DNA of 64,000 nt, from the NCBI GenBank assembly GCA_009927445.1, contig RFMZ01000212.1:1-64000 (forward strand), given 5' to 3'. Positions 33,901 to 45,107 of the stretch are shown here, one piece after another. The stretch's first letter is position 1. Each line of letters opens with the position of its first letter. The notes under the pieces are model-generated. The model did not search any database and was not told where the DNA came from. It worked only from the letters and a program-made list of their open reading frames with translations. A program made the translations under genes and the position numbers. Source of the DNA: Betaproteobacteria bacterium (GTDB taxonomy: Bacteria; Pseudomonadota; Gammaproteobacteria; Burkholderiales; Burkholderiaceae).

Positions 33901-34670
33901 CCATCACCACGATGATTCGGATTTTTTGCAAGGTAGAGTAATCGGCGCACGCTCACCTGATCTAGTTGCCAATCAAATCGCCCAATCCAATTACGCCAAT
34001 TACTTTGCTTACTTGAAAATTGATGGGTGAACTGACCATTTAATTGAATCGCGTTTTGGGATTGACCGGAGTCCGCAATTAGGCGTATTTGGTGGTGGAG
34101 ATCTGTATTAGCGATGAATAAATCACGAATAAAAAAATCTAGATTAGTTGTTGACTCGAACTCATCTAAAACATGTATTTGAATATTTTGCGCTTGCAGG
34201 AGATTCTCACTCATAAACCACGGTAGAGTGGATGAGTCAGAGGATTGATTGATTGGTATTCCAGCGACACTCCAATCACCCTGAGGGTTACGATGCGTGT
34301 GAATCTTGATACCATGGGTACTTAACTCATAAAATCGTGGTGCGCCAGACCAAAGAGTATCCCAGCGAAAAATAGCAGAAAGATGCGGGACTAAAAGAAG
34401 GTCTTGTTCTAAGGTAAATTGCTCTGACGGGCTTTTTTTAAATCGAAGTTGGCGTATTTCTAGGCTTGGCCGCCAATTTTTCCAACCAGTTTGGATTTGT
34501 TCTAGCTCGATATCAACACCCAATTTATTGCCCATATATTGAGCAATTGTGGCTTGCTGAGAAGCCAACTGAGGCCAGATAAGGTATCGAAACACCACTT
34601 GGGTTAGAAGTAAATAAAGAAGGGCTGAGCCAAGATGAAATAACCAATTCGACGCAATAAAACGACCCAT
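30918..34670 (-). CDS. YhdP-family (AsmA-like, TIGR02099) large membrane-anchored protein
   Basis: 1250 aa with an N-terminal TM segment; C-terminal GILSFQSLFKFATLNLKGSIGEL...FDLISAKGQLKNGLLLTDDFELLSTLARIAMRGQINL pattern of YhdP. Confidence 0.88.
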   Translation of the reverse strand: MGRFIASNWLFHLGSALLYLLLTQVVFRYLIWPQLASQQATIAQYMGNKLGVDIELEQIQTGWKNWRPSLEIRQLRFKKSPSEQFTLEQDLLLVPHLSAIFRWDTLWSGAPRFYELSTHGIKIHTHRNPQGDWSVAGIPINQSSDSSTLPWFMSENLLQAQNIQIHVLDEFESTTNLDFFIRDLFIANTDLHHQIRLIADSGQSQNAIQLNGQFTHQFSSKQSNWRNWIGRFDWQLDQVSVRRLLYLAKNPNHRGDGFINGFGSIDIGEGGLINGQATLHAKNLQIDWDKKSNPLELSLLNTELLIQSQGKQETITAKQFDWQFFGQANLPPNSLKDLQVTLGLQKDTHEIEQIIASAPHIPLSQISRIAQSLPLNFAWLKTFQKFEPSGAIDNLQVRWEKQKTQFSQFNPISKPQAHYEVSAKVSNIGWQEASKSFPGVQGISGDLLANDTTGSLDLNSSNVKLQAGQFISEKNLTLNSILGKISWLKKNDVWEIQSEKLTANNANIDLQTNFQLTTATKSIPPKLNLDLQIKEADAISFVSYLPKVIPANTLDYLSKSINSGTLKNGKLTIQGDPNYLPFSKKHPGTFELDANLSNITFTPVPLSNKVNGEWLPFTQVNALVSIRNDALKVTVPNGLFKSILAKDFIATMNLSQSPSVLNVSGIAQGKLNDMANYLAISPVATGFKDELQTFTFGGDASLQVDITESFASKTPTKVVADLNLTNNLITWKEIPSGLVNKGRLIIDETSYRTIDLQGNWLGGPINIKNNLSTKGVLDIFGEIESSRLIELLPKDGLLTPDSLRKKWQGPVNYQGSINKNVNRTLVNFNVDLKQLSVDLPDPIYKKSGNLSLGFIQVNIPSSSSSPNLTTTSTGIDWQIKLGDLIHSIGTYKDRRVEKHGLTIGNLTPVLPSKGLSIQFDTPSINLDAWSELIKTTQKSSEITAVATDEATGKIEGQVKTLLLANHKFENIGLKAERINGQWLANLISPSVEGTVRFQDKNADAPTGAIEANFIKLQIPNPEMPVVKSGAQVTAIGNNSTASPLPSLDLKIDQLIIGNTKLGELKLKALGKPQNWNIESFTIKNRFANLNGSGQWQKTSIGSGQTSLQVEITTPDGGALLKELGYAKVMSNGEGSLKGNLLWQGPPQDFNKKTLSGNLNFEMKKGEILQVDPGVAKLLGILSFQSLFKFATLNLKGSIGELVTPGTPFDLISAKGQLKNGLLLTDDFELLSTLARIAMRGQINLLEELRI

Positions 34671-34817
34671 TTAAAGGTTAAAGTATTGTCATGAGTTGGT
34701 GTGTTCACGTGTAAATTTTGGGGTTTCTATTGTTCAAATTATGGAACTATTATCCATTAATCAGATGAAAGACAGAAAGTTTTTGAGGATGTGTATAAAA
34801 GTTGTCACAATAGAGTA

Positions 34818-37589
34818 ATGGTAAGTAATATCAATCAAGCGAAGCAGTATTCAGAATTTCTGAGTCGTTGGCTAATAGCTAATCCAGAATGGGAAAATTG
34901 GCTTCTTCATAGAATCGCTCAGCCGATCGACCGGGAAGTTTTAAAAGGTATTTTTCAAGAGAATCTGGATGCTTTGCCGACTAGTCAACTGGCGGAGGAA
35001 AACTTTTGTTCGGCTTTACGGATTGCTCGTCAAAAAACGATGATGTATCTGGGTGTGCGAGATTTGACCGACCAGGCCAGTCTTTACGAGGTGATGCAAG
35101 GCATGTCGGATATGGCTGAGATAGCATTAGCTTACGCTAGTGATTATGCCAAACAGCAGATGCAAAATGATTATGGCTTGCCGTATTATCCGGATGGTAG
35201 CGAGATGAATATTTGGATCATCGGTATGGGTAAGTTAGGAGCTTGCGAGTTAAATGTGAGTTCCGATATCGATTTAATTTTTATTTATGATTCTGACGGC
35301 CAGACCACTGGCGGTGAAAAATCCCTGTCGCATCATGAGTGGTTTAGTCGCTTAGGGAAGCGAATCATTAAATATTTAAGTGAAATTACTGCCCAGGGCT
35401 TTGTTTTTCGGGTGGATATGCGTTTACGGCCGAATGGTGACTCTGGGCCTTTGGTGTGTAGTTTAGACATGTTGGAGGAATATTTTTTAGTACAGGGGCG
35501 GGAATGGGAGCGTTATGCCTGGATTAAAGCCCGTTTAGTTTATCCCTTAGGTATGAATCAGCAAAACAGCTTCCCACCGAGTTTAAATAGTTTGGTACGA
35601 TCTTTTATCTATCGTCGTTATTTAGATTACGGAATTATTAATTCGATTCGAAAATTACATAGCCAGATAAGACATGAGGCTAATTTAAGGTCACATCAGT
35701 TTCCTGATCGATCGGCGGATGTTAAATTAGGCAAGGGTGGAATTCGGGAGATTGAATTTTTAGCGCAAATGTTTCAGTTAATTCGCGGTGGGCAGGAGCC
35801 TATTTTACGATCCAGGTCTACCCTAGAAGTATTAAACAATTTAGGTAAATTAAAATTGATGGATGATGCTAGCGTATTAGCTCTTCAACAAGCCTATTAT
35901 TTTTTTAGAAAATTAGAGCATCGCTTGCAGTGGCGAAGTGACGCTCAAATTCACTATCTACCAACGGATCCTGCAGCGATCTTAAAGGTTTCGAATAGCA
36001 TGGGATTTGAACATGCCAGCGAATTTCACCACCAGTTATTGGCGCATCAGGAATTTGTGGCGAACGCCTTTGCACAGGCTTTTGTTTTGGATGGGCAAAG
36101 CCATGGATCGAGTTTGCAGGCAGAACTTGGGCATTTATCAATGTATCCCGAATTTTCCAAGCGCTTGGAGGGGATGCTGCAGACCAAGCGTTATGTTTTG
36201 GCAACTGAGGTAACGAAGGAAAATATTGAATGTATTCTTTTATATATTTTAGATCGGCAACCGCCGGTTGCGGAAAAAACCTTACTCAAAGTGATCAATT
36301 TTTTAGAAAGTATTTTCCGCAGAAGCTCATATATCTCTTTATTAAAAGAATACCCCATGGCATTGGATCGGGTTATACATCTTCTCGATTCTTCTGCTTG
36401 GGGGGCTGATTATGTCATTGCCCATCCACACTTACTGGATGAATTGATCCAAACACAAACAGAGTCCACGCCAGAGCAAGATCCTAATCAATATTGGTCG
36501 GAATGGGCGAAGCATTTACGCTTAAAACTAGATGAAGTATCTCAAGAAGATGGCGGTCAAGAGTTGATGTGGAATTTGTTACGAGATATGCATCATGCCG
36601 AAATCTTTAGAACTTTATTAGCGGATTTGGGGATCGGCGCTCAAGGGCGCTTGGCGGTGGAGTTAATTAGTGATCGTTTATCGTGTATGGCAGACATTAT
36701 TATGCAAGAAACCCTAACCCGTATTTGGCAATCGATGATGCAGTCTAAGCATTTAGAGATAGACTTTACGCAATCGGGTTTTGGTGTTATTGCCTATGGG
36801 AAGTTGGGTGGTAAAGAGCTTGGTTATGGTTCTGATTTAGATTTGGTGTTTATTTTTGATGACACCCAAGTTCAAAAACCATCGCATGAGATGGTGGAGT
36901 TATACATGAACTTAGCGCGGCGTCTCATTTCTTGGTTAACGACTGCAACCAGCTCAGGTGTGCTATTTGACATTGATACGCGGTTGCGTCCCAATGGTGT
37001 TGCTGGCCTGATGGTGAGTAGTTTATCTGCCTACGAAGCCTATCAGCGACGCGAAGGTGTTAACACTGCATGGGTATGGGAACATCAGGCTTTGACTCGG
37101 GCTCGGTTTTGTGCGGGGGATCACCGAATCGGAAAGCGTTTTGAAGAAATACGAAGTGAGGTGTTATCTTTATACAGAGATCCAAAGAGCTTGCGTCAGG
37201 AGATCTTGGCCATGCGGGAAAAATTACATGCTGGGCATCCTAATCGATCGGACCATTTTGATTTGAAGCATGACTCTGGAGGGATGGTTGATATTGAATT
37301 TATGACGCAATATTTAGTTCTAGCTTGGGCTTATCGTTATCCCAGTTTAGTCGCTAATGTGGGGAATATTGCGCTCTTAGGGATAGCCGCTCGGGTTGGC
37401 TTAATTGATGCGTCGTTATCTGACCGAGTAGCGCAGGCCTATCGTGACTTACGTAAAAGGCAACACGAGTTACGCTTAGAGGGTAAGCAAATTGCGCGCG
37501 TGGAGCCTAACGAAATAACTGAGCCAATTCTGTTAGCCAGGGATGCTGTCAGAGAATTGTGGCAAGAAGTCATGCAGCCTGCACTTTAA
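34818..37589 (+). CDS. glnE: Bifunctional glutamine synthetase adenylyltransferase/deadenylase (ORF opens at 34791)
   Basis: GMGKLGACELNVSSDIDLIFIYD and AYGKLGGKELGYGSDLDLVFIFDD duplicated nucleotidyltransferase motifs. Confidence 0.97.
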   Translation: MVSNINQAKQYSEFLSRWLIANPEWENWLLHRIAQPIDREVLKGIFQENLDALPTSQLAEENFCSALRIARQKTMMYLGVRDLTDQASLYEVMQGMSDMAEIALAYASDYAKQQMQNDYGLPYYPDGSEMNIWIIGMGKLGACELNVSSDIDLIFIYDSDGQTTGGEKSLSHHEWFSRLGKRIIKYLSEITAQGFVFRVDMRLRPNGDSGPLVCSLDMLEEYFLVQGREWERYAWIKARLVYPLGMNQQNSFPPSLNSLVRSFIYRRYLDYGIINSIRKLHSQIRHEANLRSHQFPDRSADVKLGKGGIREIEFLAQMFQLIRGGQEPILRSRSTLEVLNNLGKLKLMDDASVLALQQAYYFFRKLEHRLQWRSDAQIHYLPTDPAAILKVSNSMGFEHASEFHHQLLAHQEFVANAFAQAFVLDGQSHGSSLQAELGHLSMYPEFSKRLEGMLQTKRYVLATEVTKENIECILLYILDRQPPVAEKTLLKVINFLESIFRRSSYISLLKEYPMALDRVIHLLDSSAWGADYVIAHPHLLDELIQTQTESTPEQDPNQYWSEWAKHLRLKLDEVSQEDGGQELMWNLLRDMHHAEIFRTLLADLGIGAQGRLAVELISDRLSCMADIIMQETLTRIWQSMMQSKHLEIDFTQSGFGVIAYGKLGGKELGYGSDLDLVFIFDDTQVQKPSHEMVELYMNLARRLISWLTTATSSGVLFDIDTRLRPNGVAGLMVSSLSAYEAYQRREGVNTAWVWEHQALTRARFCAGDHRIGKRFEEIRSEVLSLYRDPKSLRQEILAMREKLHAGHPNRSDHFDLKHDSGGMVDIEFMTQYLVLAWAYRYPSLVANVGNIALLGIAARVGLIDASLSDRVAQAYRDLRKRQHELRLEGKQIARVEPNEITEPILLARDAVRELWQEVMQPAL

Positions 37590-39247
37590 CCAAGTAACTC
37601 ACGCGCATGTCTTCGGGTCGTTGGTGTGATTGCAGCGCCGCCCAGCATACGGGCGATTTCTTCAACACGTTCTGGTCGGCTTAAGACTTCAATTTCACTG
37701 TGCGTTTGGTGTTCTGTTGAGACCTTTTTAACACGCCATTGGTTATCGCCCTGTGAGGCGACTTGGGGTAAATGGGTTACACACAGTACTTGACGCGTTT
37801 GCCCTAGTTTTTTGAGTAAGCCACCTACTGTTTGGGCCACTACCCCGCCGATACCAGCATCAACTTCGTCAAAAATGAGCGTTGGAACCGAGCTGGCTGA
37901 ACTTGCAATGACTGCAATGGCTAGGCTAATTCTGGCAAGTTCACCTCCGGAGGCGACCTTCGCAATGGCTTTGGGTTGAACCCCAGGGTGTCCGGCTACT
38001 AAAAATTCCACCTGTTCTAGCCCGAATGCATTGCCTGCGCTTGGGGTAAGTGCCACTTCAAATTGACCGCCAGACATGGCCAGATCTTGCATTGCAGCGG
38101 TTACTGAATGGGCCAATTCTTGAGCAGCTTTTTGGCGTTTTTTGGACAAGTCTTGAGCGTACTTATTAAAGAGTTCTTGCGCTATTTGAGACTCTTGCTC
38201 TAGCGCTGAAATATTTTGGGAAGCTTCGAGGACTAGCAGTTTTTCTTGTAAGTCTTGCCAAATAGTTGGAAGGTCTTGGGCTGAACAATGAAATTTTTTA
38301 GAAAGGCGATAGTAAGATTGCAACCGCTCCTCGACTTCGGCTAGCCGATCGGGATCAAGATCTAATTTTTGTAAATAGCGATTAATACTATGAACTGCAT
38401 CACTGATTTGGATTGCTGCAGGCTCTAGAGCTTCTTTAGCATCTTGTAAAGAGGTATCCATATCAACCAAATCATCTAAAATATTTTGCGCTTTGGCTAA
38501 TTGGTCTAGTAATGCCTGGTCACCATCACTAAGAAGGTTGATTAGTGCTTGCGTACCATCAATTAAAGCAGCTGCATTAGCAAGTCGGCTATGCTCTTTT
38601 TGAATCTCATCCCATTCGCCTGGCAAGGGTTTTAATGTTTGGAGTTCTTCTAATTGCCACCGCAATCTTTCTTGCTCTTGGAGTAATTGCGTGCCCGCCT
38701 CTTTGGCACGCAGTAACTTTTTTTCGATCGAGTGCCAATGTTGATAGGATTTGGAGACTAGAAGAGTTAACTCAGATAATTGGGCATGGCGATCTAAAAG
38801 ATCACGTTGTGCGCCGGGTTTTAAGAGGAGTTGATGTTGGTGTTGTCCGTGGATATCGACTAATTGTTCTGCGATTTCGCGCATTTGGGTAAGTGTTGCA
38901 CTACTACCATTGATATAGGCTTTAGTCCGCCCATGTGTTTCGATGATCCTTTTTAGCTGTAGGCTTTTTCCATCTTCCTCGATGGGAAATCCAGCTTCTG
39001 TAAGCCACAGTGTGATGGGGGATAAAATGGCACTAGCAATATAAAAAGTGGCACAAATTTCTGAGCGATCACAACCCTCTCGAATTTGGCTAACATCAGC
39101 CCGCTCACCCATCGTCAGGGAAAGAGCATCTAGTAAGATTGACTTACCCGCACCTGTTTCACCGGTAAGTACAGTAAAGCCAGGGCCCATCTCTAATTCT
39201 AGTTGATGGACAATAACAAAATCACGAATATCAAGACGTTGCAACAT
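37586..39247 (-). CDS. recN: DNA repair protein RecN
   Basis: MLQRLDIRDFVIVHQLELEMGPGFTVLTGETGAGKSILLDALSL; VASGGELARISLAIAVI; FDEVDAGIGG. Confidence 0.98.
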   Translation of the reverse strand: MLQRLDIRDFVIVHQLELEMGPGFTVLTGETGAGKSILLDALSLTMGERADVSQIREGCDRSEICATFYIASAILSPITLWLTEAGFPIEEDGKSLQLKRIIETHGRTKAYINGSSATLTQMREIAEQLVDIHGQHQHQLLLKPGAQRDLLDRHAQLSELTLLVSKSYQHWHSIEKKLLRAKEAGTQLLQEQERLRWQLEELQTLKPLPGEWDEIQKEHSRLANAAALIDGTQALINLLSDGDQALLDQLAKAQNILDDLVDMDTSLQDAKEALEPAAIQISDAVHSINRYLQKLDLDPDRLAEVEERLQSYYRLSKKFHCSAQDLPTIWQDLQEKLLVLEASQNISALEQESQIAQELFNKYAQDLSKKRQKAAQELAHSVTAAMQDLAMSGGQFEVALTPSAGNAFGLEQVEFLVAGHPGVQPKAIAKVASGGELARISLAIAVIASSASSVPTLIFDEVDAGIGGVVAQTVGGLLKKLGQTRQVLCVTHLPQVASQGDNQWRVKKVSTEHQTHSEIEVLSRPERVEEIARMLGGAAITPTTRRHARELLG

Positions 39248-39250
39248 GAT

Positions 39251-40150
39251 CTAAAAAGACGAAGGATATTCGTTCCAATGTAATTTTTCTCGCAGGGTGC
39301 GATAGTCACTATGGCCTTGTGGGTGCAAGATAGTGATTGTTTTGGAGGATTTATTGACCACTACCATGTCGCCAGTTTGGAGGACTGCCATGGATTGCAT
39401 ATCAAAATGAACACTGGCATCTTTGCCACTAATAATCGTTATTCCGATCAGAGCGTCGCCGGGCAGAACAATTGGCCGATTGGATAGCGCATGAGGAGCA
39501 ACTGGCGCTAAAACAATACCAAATACCCGTGGATGCAGGATTGGTCCACCGGCAGATAGGCTATAAGCCGTAGAGCCAGTTGGAGTTGAAACAATGAGAC
39601 CATCAGAACGTTGGTTATACATAAAACTATGATTCACATCAACTGCTAGCTCAACCATCCCTGAAATGCTAGATCGGCTGATGACCACATCATTGAGGGC
39701 TAGACCTTGATGACTAATAACACCATTACGAATGACAGATGCCTCGAGCAAAAAACGCTCATCTGATTCAAAATTTCCCTGAATAATGCCAGGCAGGATC
39801 GTTGACATTTCATTTAATGGGATATCTGTCATATACCCAAGCCGTCCCATATTAATTCCGACTAGGGGGATATTCTTCCCGGCAATTTGTCGCCCTACTC
39901 CGATGAGAGTACCATCACCACCAATGGAGATGACCATATCGATCTTGTCTGAGAAATCAGTAATCGCAAGAGCCGGAAGATTACTCTGCCCAAGATGAAG
40001 AGCTGTTTCTTGTTCTAGACTAACATGGCAACCTAGATCCTCGAGCACTTCGGTAATTTCTTTTAGGATTCGACCAATGGCATCGCCCTGTAATTTACCG
40101 ACTAGGGCAATGCGTTCAAACCGATTAGGAAGATTATTTTCTTTTGACAT
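39251..40150 (-). CDS. nadK: NAD kinase (ORF opens at 40273; start at 40150 preferred)
   Basis: MVISIGGDGTLIGVGR; GINMGRLGYMTDIP; DGLIVSTPTGSTAYSLSAGGPI. Confidence 0.96.
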   Translation of the reverse strand: MSKENNLPNRFERIALVGKLQGDAIGRILKEITEVLEDLGCHVSLEQETALHLGQSNLPALAITDFSDKIDMVISIGGDGTLIGVGRQIAGKNIPLVGINMGRLGYMTDIPLNEMSTILPGIIQGNFESDERFLLEASVIRNGVISHQGLALNDVVISRSSISGMVELAVDVNHSFMYNQRSDGLIVSTPTGSTAYSLSAGGPILHPRVFGIVLAPVAPHALSNRPIVLPGDALIGITIISGKDASVHFDMQSMAVLQTGDMVVVNKSSKTITILHPQGHSDYRTLREKLHWNEYPSSF

Positions 40151-40235
40151 ATACTGATTAAACCATAGCAAAGGTGCTCTTTCAAATGATACCTTTGACC
40201 GTGTTGTAGGGGGAATGGTTAAAATCTTATATATT

Positions 40236-41273
40236 ATGGACAAAAGAGCCCACGAACTTCTTAAAACACTCATTGAAAGATATATATCTGAGGGTCATCC
40301 TGTTGGCTCTAGGACTCTTTCAAGGCATTCTGGGCTGGATTTATCTGCTGCAACCATACGCAATGTGATGGCGGATCTTGAGGAGATGGGCTTTGTAACA
40401 AGTCCGCATACTTCAGCTGGACGAATTCCTACCCCTCGGGGATATCGGCTTTTTGTCGATACGATGCTGACTATTCGGCCATTAGAGGACATTGCTGCGC
40501 GCGAGGCCTCTGATGAGATTCAGCCAGATTCACCAAAGCGGGTTATTGCGGCGGCGGCTCATGTTTTATCGAATCTTTCCACTTTTGCTGGGGTAGTGAT
40601 GAGTCCGAAGAGGACTCAAATATTTAAACAAATTGAATTTTTACGCTTATCTGAAAAGCGTATTCTATTAATATTAGTATCCCCACAGGGCGACGTTCAA
40701 AATCGGATATTACTCACTTCCCAAGATTACACCCCCTCCCAACTGATAGAGGCTAGTAACTATATTAATTCCCATTATGCTGGGCTTGACTTTGAGTCGG
40801 TTCGAATGCGTTTACGTCATGAGTTGGATGGTTTAAGAGCGGACATTAGTGCTTTAATGAGTCAAGCGGTCCAAGCTAGCTCTAGTACTTTACAAGAGCC
40901 TCAAGATGGCATGGTTATTTCTGGCGAGAAAAAACTCCTGGAAGTTGGTGAATTAGTTTCTGATATGGACAAGATCAAGCGTTTATTTCAAGTATTTGAG
41001 CAACGGACGAGTTTGATGCAGTTATTAGATATTTCTAGCCGAGCGGATGGCGTTCAGATTTTTATTGGGGGCGAAAGCGCCTTAGTGCCTTTAGATGACA
41101 TGGCTGTAATTACTGCACCTTACAGTGTAGACGGCGTTGTGGTTGGGACCTTGGGGGTCATTGGACCCACCCGGATGGCGTATGAACGTGTGATTCCAAT
41201 CGTTGATATTACGGCCAAATTATTATCCAGCGCACTGAGTCAGCAAGACTATTCCAAGGTTACACATGAATAA
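40236..41273 (+). CDS. hrcA: Heat-inducible transcription repressor HrcA (ORF opens at 40215)
   Basis: [66 protein letters not shown]. Confidence 0.97.
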   Translation: MDKRAHELLKTLIERYISEGHPVGSRTLSRHSGLDLSAATIRNVMADLEEMGFVTSPHTSAGRIPTPRGYRLFVDTMLTIRPLEDIAAREASDEIQPDSPKRVIAAAAHVLSNLSTFAGVVMSPKRTQIFKQIEFLRLSEKRILLILVSPQGDVQNRILLTSQDYTPSQLIEASNYINSHYAGLDFESVRMRLRHELDGLRADISALMSQAVQASSSTLQEPQDGMVISGEKKLLEVGELVSDMDKIKRLFQVFEQRTSLMQLLDISSRADGVQIFIGGESALVPLDDMAVITAPYSVDGVVVGTLGVIGPTRMAYERVIPIVDITAKLLSSALSQQDYSKVTHE

Positions 41274-42393
41274 CCGCCTAATTGATCCGAATTTGGCGCA
41301 TGCCAAAGCCTCTAAAGTTGGCATTTTATTAGTCAATTTAGGCACACCTGCTGCCCCAACAGCGCAAGCAGTTCGGCCATATTTAAAGGAGTTCTTGTCA
41401 GACCCGCGCGTGGTTGAGGTCCCTAAACTGATCTGGTGGATTATCTTGAATGGAATTATTTTACCGATTCGTTCTGGAGCTTCTGCAAAAAAATATGCCA
41501 GTGTTTGGATAGATGGGCCAAATGGCGGCTCACCTTTGATGGTACATACCAGAAATCAAGCTAAGGCTTTGCAAGCGGCTTTTCGAAAAGACGCAAAAAC
41601 AGCTGATATGGAAGTTGCTATGGCGATGCGCTATGGCCAACCTTCGATAGCTCAGGTCATGGCTGAAATGGACCAGCAAGGGGTCGATCGGTTGCTAATT
41701 TTACCTTTATATCCGCAGTATTCTGCAACCACAACCGCTTCTAGTTTTGACGAAGTTTTTAGAGTTCATCAGACCATGCGTAATCCACCAGCGCTCCGAA
41801 CCATTAAGCATTATCACGATCATCCCTCGTATATTCATTCTTTAAAGGTACAGGTTGAGAATTACTGGTCTAAGCATGGCAAGCCAAATTTTGCAAAGGG
41901 GGATCGTTTACTACTATCCTTTCATGGCGTACCCAAGCGAACTCTTGACTTTGGGGACCCGTATCATTGCGAATGTCATAAAACAGGGCGTTTATTACGA
42001 GAGGCTTTAGGTTTAAATGACCAAGAAGCCATTTTGAGTTTTCAGTCTCGCTTTGGGAAAGCGGAATGGTTAAAACCTTACACAGCGCCATTATTAGAAA
42101 GCTTAGGTAATGCAAAAACTGCTCGCTTAGATATTTTTTGCCCTGGATTTCCTGCAGATTGTTTAGAAACCTTAGAGGAAATCGCCATGGAAGGTAAAGA
42201 AATCTTCCAGCATGCTGGCGGGGGCGCCTACCATGCCATCCCTTGCCTCAATGACGAGGTGGTTTGGCTAAACGCGTTGCACCAAATTGCGACAGAGAAT
42301 ATTGCGGGTTGGGGTTTAGTGCCAAGTTTAGATACAGAAATACAAAATCGACTAGAACTAGCTAAAAAGGCGTTAGCGCGTTTAACGTCGTAG
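41266..42393 (+). CDS. hemH: Ferrochelatase
   Basis: [76 protein letters not shown]. Confidence 0.98.
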   Translation: MNNRLIDPNLAHAKASKVGILLVNLGTPAAPTAQAVRPYLKEFLSDPRVVEVPKLIWWIILNGIILPIRSGASAKKYASVWIDGPNGGSPLMVHTRNQAKALQAAFRKDAKTADMEVAMAMRYGQPSIAQVMAEMDQQGVDRLLILPLYPQYSATTTASSFDEVFRVHQTMRNPPALRTIKHYHDHPSYIHSLKVQVENYWSKHGKPNFAKGDRLLLSFHGVPKRTLDFGDPYHCECHKTGRLLREALGLNDQEAILSFQSRFGKAEWLKPYTAPLLESLGNAKTARLDIFCPGFPADCLETLEEIAMEGKEIFQHAGGGAYHAIPCLNDEVVWLNALHQIATENIAGWGLVPSLDTEIQNRLELAKKALARLTS

Positions 42394-42429
42394 TTTGAGT
42401 CTCTTGCCAAGTAATTTTTTTCCAAATTA

Positions 42430-42457
42430 CTTGAAATATGTCAGATTGCCTATATTT
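42430..42457 (+). promoter_or_regulatory. Candidate sigma32 promoter of grpE
   Basis: CTTGAAA (42430-42436), 12-nt spacer, CCTATATTT (42449-42457), resembling CTTGAAA-N11-16-CCCCATNT. Confidence 0.65.
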
Positions 42458-42508
42458 ACTGTTTGACAACAGATTTTTATGTTGGAAACTTTAACTTAAA
42501 CAATTGAA

Positions 42509-43054
42509 ATGACAGAAGAAAATAAGAATTTAGATCCTGTACAAGCGGCTGAAGCTGAGCAAACTCCGCCGTCCACAGAGCCGGACCCAGTCGAGCCGAG
42601 CTTAGAGCAGCAAATTGAGCAGTTAAAGGCAGAGTTATCGGAAAGTAAGGATGCTTTTCTCCGGGCTAAAGCCGACACAGAAAATGCCCGTCGCAGGGGT
42701 ATGGATGACGTGGTTAAAGCGCATAAATTTGCGATTGAGAGTTTTGCAGAGCACTTGTTGCCCGTCATGGACAGTATGCATGCCGCTTTGGCTCACTCGG
42801 GTGACGATGCTCAACAGCTCAAAGAGGGCTTAGATTTAACCCTCAAGCAACTCACTAGTGCCTTAGAAAAGGGGAAGGTCGTTGAAATTAACCCAGAGGC
42901 CACCACAAAATTTGACCCGCATTTACATCAGGCAATCTCGATGGTGCCTTCAGAGCAAGAGGCGAACACGGTTGTGACTGTATTACAGCGCGGCTATTTA
43001 ATCGCGGATCGTGTTTTGAGGCCGGCTTTAGTTACGGTGAGTCAGCCCAAATAA
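42509..43054 (+). CDS. grpE: Nucleotide exchange factor GrpE
   Basis: [56 protein letters not shown]. Confidence 0.96.
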   Translation: MTEENKNLDPVQAAEAEQTPPSTEPDPVEPSLEQQIEQLKAELSESKDAFLRAKADTENARRRGMDDVVKAHKFAIESFAEHLLPVMDSMHAALAHSGDDAQQLKEGLDLTLKQLTSALEKGKVVEINPEATTKFDPHLHQAISMVPSEQEANTVVTVLQRGYLIADRVLRPALVTVSQPK

Positions 43055-43095
43055 GTGATTAATTGGTTTTTGCTTTAGAAATTTTTTATAAAACA

Positions 43096-43123
43096 CTTGA
43101 ATTTGATGAGTTCAACCTTATCT
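43096..43123 (+). promoter_or_regulatory. Candidate sigma32 promoter of dnaK
   Basis: CTTGAAT, 13-nt spacer, CCTTATCT upstream of dnaK; no CIRCE element here. Confidence 0.55.
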
Positions 43124-43159
43124 ATTCATTATCTATTTAATAAGTAAGGATGAGCTACC

Positions 43160-45079
43160 ATGGCAAAAATTATTGGCATTGACTTAGGAACGACCAATTC
43201 GTGTGTATCCGTAATGGAGGGTAATACTCCGAAGGTAATTGAAAATGCGGAAGGCACGAGAACGACCCCATCGATTATTGCTTATATGGAGGATGGTGAA
43301 ATATTAGTTGGCGCACCTGCTAAACGTCAATCGGTGACTAATCCAAGAAATACTTTGTATGCAGTAAAACGTTTGATTGGAAGAAAGTTTGCTGAAAAAG
43401 AGGTACAAAAAGATATTGATTTAATGCCCTACACTATTGCCAAGGCTGATAATGGCGATGCTTGGGTTGAAGTTCGGGGAAATAAATTAGCCCCGCCTCA
43501 AATTTCAGCTGAAGTATTACGCAAGATGAAAAAAACAGCGGAGGATTACTTAGGTGAGGAAGTAACCGAAGCGGTAATTACCGTGCCGGCCTACTTTAAT
43601 GATAGTCAACGACAAGCGACTAAGGACGCAGGTCGAATTGCGGGTTTAGATGTCAAAAGAATTATTAACGAGCCTACAGCTGCCGCTTTAGCCTTTGGTT
43701 TGGATAAACAAACTAAAGGGGATCGCAAGATTGCGGTTTATGACTTGGGAGGCGGAACATTTGACGTCTCCATTATTGAAATCGCTGATGTGGATGGCGA
43801 AAAGCAATTTGAAGTATTGTCAACCAATGGCGATACATTTTTAGGCGGTGAAGATTTTGATCAGCGCATCATCGACTATATTATTGCTGAGTTCAAGAAG
43901 GAGCAAGGAGTTGATTTAGGTAAAGATGTTTTAGCATTGCAGCGTCTCAAAGAGGCGGCCGAGAAGGCGAAGATCGAATTATCTTCAAGTCAGCAGACAG
44001 AATTGAATTTGCCATATATTACGGCCGACGCATCTGGTCCAAAGCATTTAACTTTAAAGATGACTAGGTCAAAATTAGAGTCCTTAGTAGAAGATTTAAT
44101 CAACCGCACCATTGAACCATGTAAGGTTGCGATGAAAGACGCTGGCATTGCTTTGACTGACATCCAAGATGTGATTTTGGTGGGTGGTATGACGCGTATG
44201 CCAAAAGTGCAGGAGAAGGTCAAAGAATTTTTTGGACAAGAGCCTCGAAAGGATGTCAATCCAGATGAAGCGGTAGCAGTTGGCGCTGCTATTCAGGGAT
44301 CAGTATTATCTGGCGATCGGACAGACGTTTTATTGCTAGACGTAACCCCGCTATCCCTCGGTATTGAGACCCTGGGTGGGGTAATGACTAAAATGATTAC
44401 CAAGAACACGACGATCCCAACGAAGCATTCTCAAGTATTTTCTACTGCTGAGGATAACCAGCCAGCTGTGACGATTAAGGTCTTCCAGGGCGAGAGAGAA
44501 ATGGCCACGGCCAATAAGGGTCTTGGGGAATTTAATTTAGAGGGAATTCCGCCGTCAAGTCGTGGTACCCCCCAAATTGAAGTGACTTTTGATATTGATG
44601 CCAATGGTATTTTGCATGTGGGAGCCAAAGATAAAGCGACTGGTAAAGAGAATAAAATTACTATTAAGGCGAACTCTGGATTGTCGGAAGATGAAATCCA
44701 AGCAATGGTTAAAGATGCAGAAGAAAACGCAGAAGAAGACAAGAAGTTGCGAGATTTAGTTGATGCCCGCAATACGGCTGAGGCTTTAGTGCATTCAACC
44801 AAGAAGTCTCTTGAGGAGCATGGCGCCTCATTAGAGGCTAGTGAAAAAGAAAGTATTGAAGCTGCTATGAAGTCTTTAGAAGAGTCTTCGAAGGCTGGAG
44901 ATAAAGCAGATATAGAAGCCAAAACAGAAGAACTTGGAAAAGTCAGTCAAAAATTAGGTGAAAAAGCATATGCCGCGATGGCGGAAAAAGCCAAGGCTGA
45001 ATCAGGCGCTGAGGCTTCCAAGCCAAAAGCAGACGATAATGTAGTTGACGCCGACTTCAAGGAAGTCAATAAAAAGTAA
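43160..45079 (+). CDS. dnaK: Molecular chaperone DnaK
   Basis: [21 protein letters not shown]; 639 aa; [17 protein letters not shown]. Confidence 0.99.
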   Translation: MAKIIGIDLGTTNSCVSVMEGNTPKVIENAEGTRTTPSIIAYMEDGEILVGAPAKRQSVTNPRNTLYAVKRLIGRKFAEKEVQKDIDLMPYTIAKADNGDAWVEVRGNKLAPPQISAEVLRKMKKTAEDYLGEEVTEAVITVPAYFNDSQRQATKDAGRIAGLDVKRIINEPTAAALAFGLDKQTKGDRKIAVYDLGGGTFDVSIIEIADVDGEKQFEVLSTNGDTFLGGEDFDQRIIDYIIAEFKKEQGVDLGKDVLALQRLKEAAEKAKIELSSSQQTELNLPYITADASGPKHLTLKMTRSKLESLVEDLINRTIEPCKVAMKDAGIALTDIQDVILVGGMTRMPKVQEKVKEFFGQEPRKDVNPDEAVAVGAAIQGSVLSGDRTDVLLLDVTPLSLGIETLGGVMTKMITKNTTIPTKHSQVFSTAEDNQPAVTIKVFQGEREMATANKGLGEFNLEGIPPSSRGTPQIEVTFDIDANGILHVGAKDKATGKENKITIKANSGLSEDEIQAMVKDAEENAEEDKKLRDLVDARNTAEALVHSTKKSLEEHGASLEASEKESIEAAMKSLEESSKAGDKADIEAKTEELGKVSQKLGEKAYAAMAEKAKAESGAEASKPKADDNVVDADFKEVNKK

Positions 45080-45107
45080 TTTGAATGTGTGATTGAAGGA
45101 AATTGTT

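Noticed and set aside
44431-44922. 163-aa minus-strand ORF opposite dnaK
   Set aside because: Shadow ORF of dnaK coding bias; no independent start signals or recognisable motifs.
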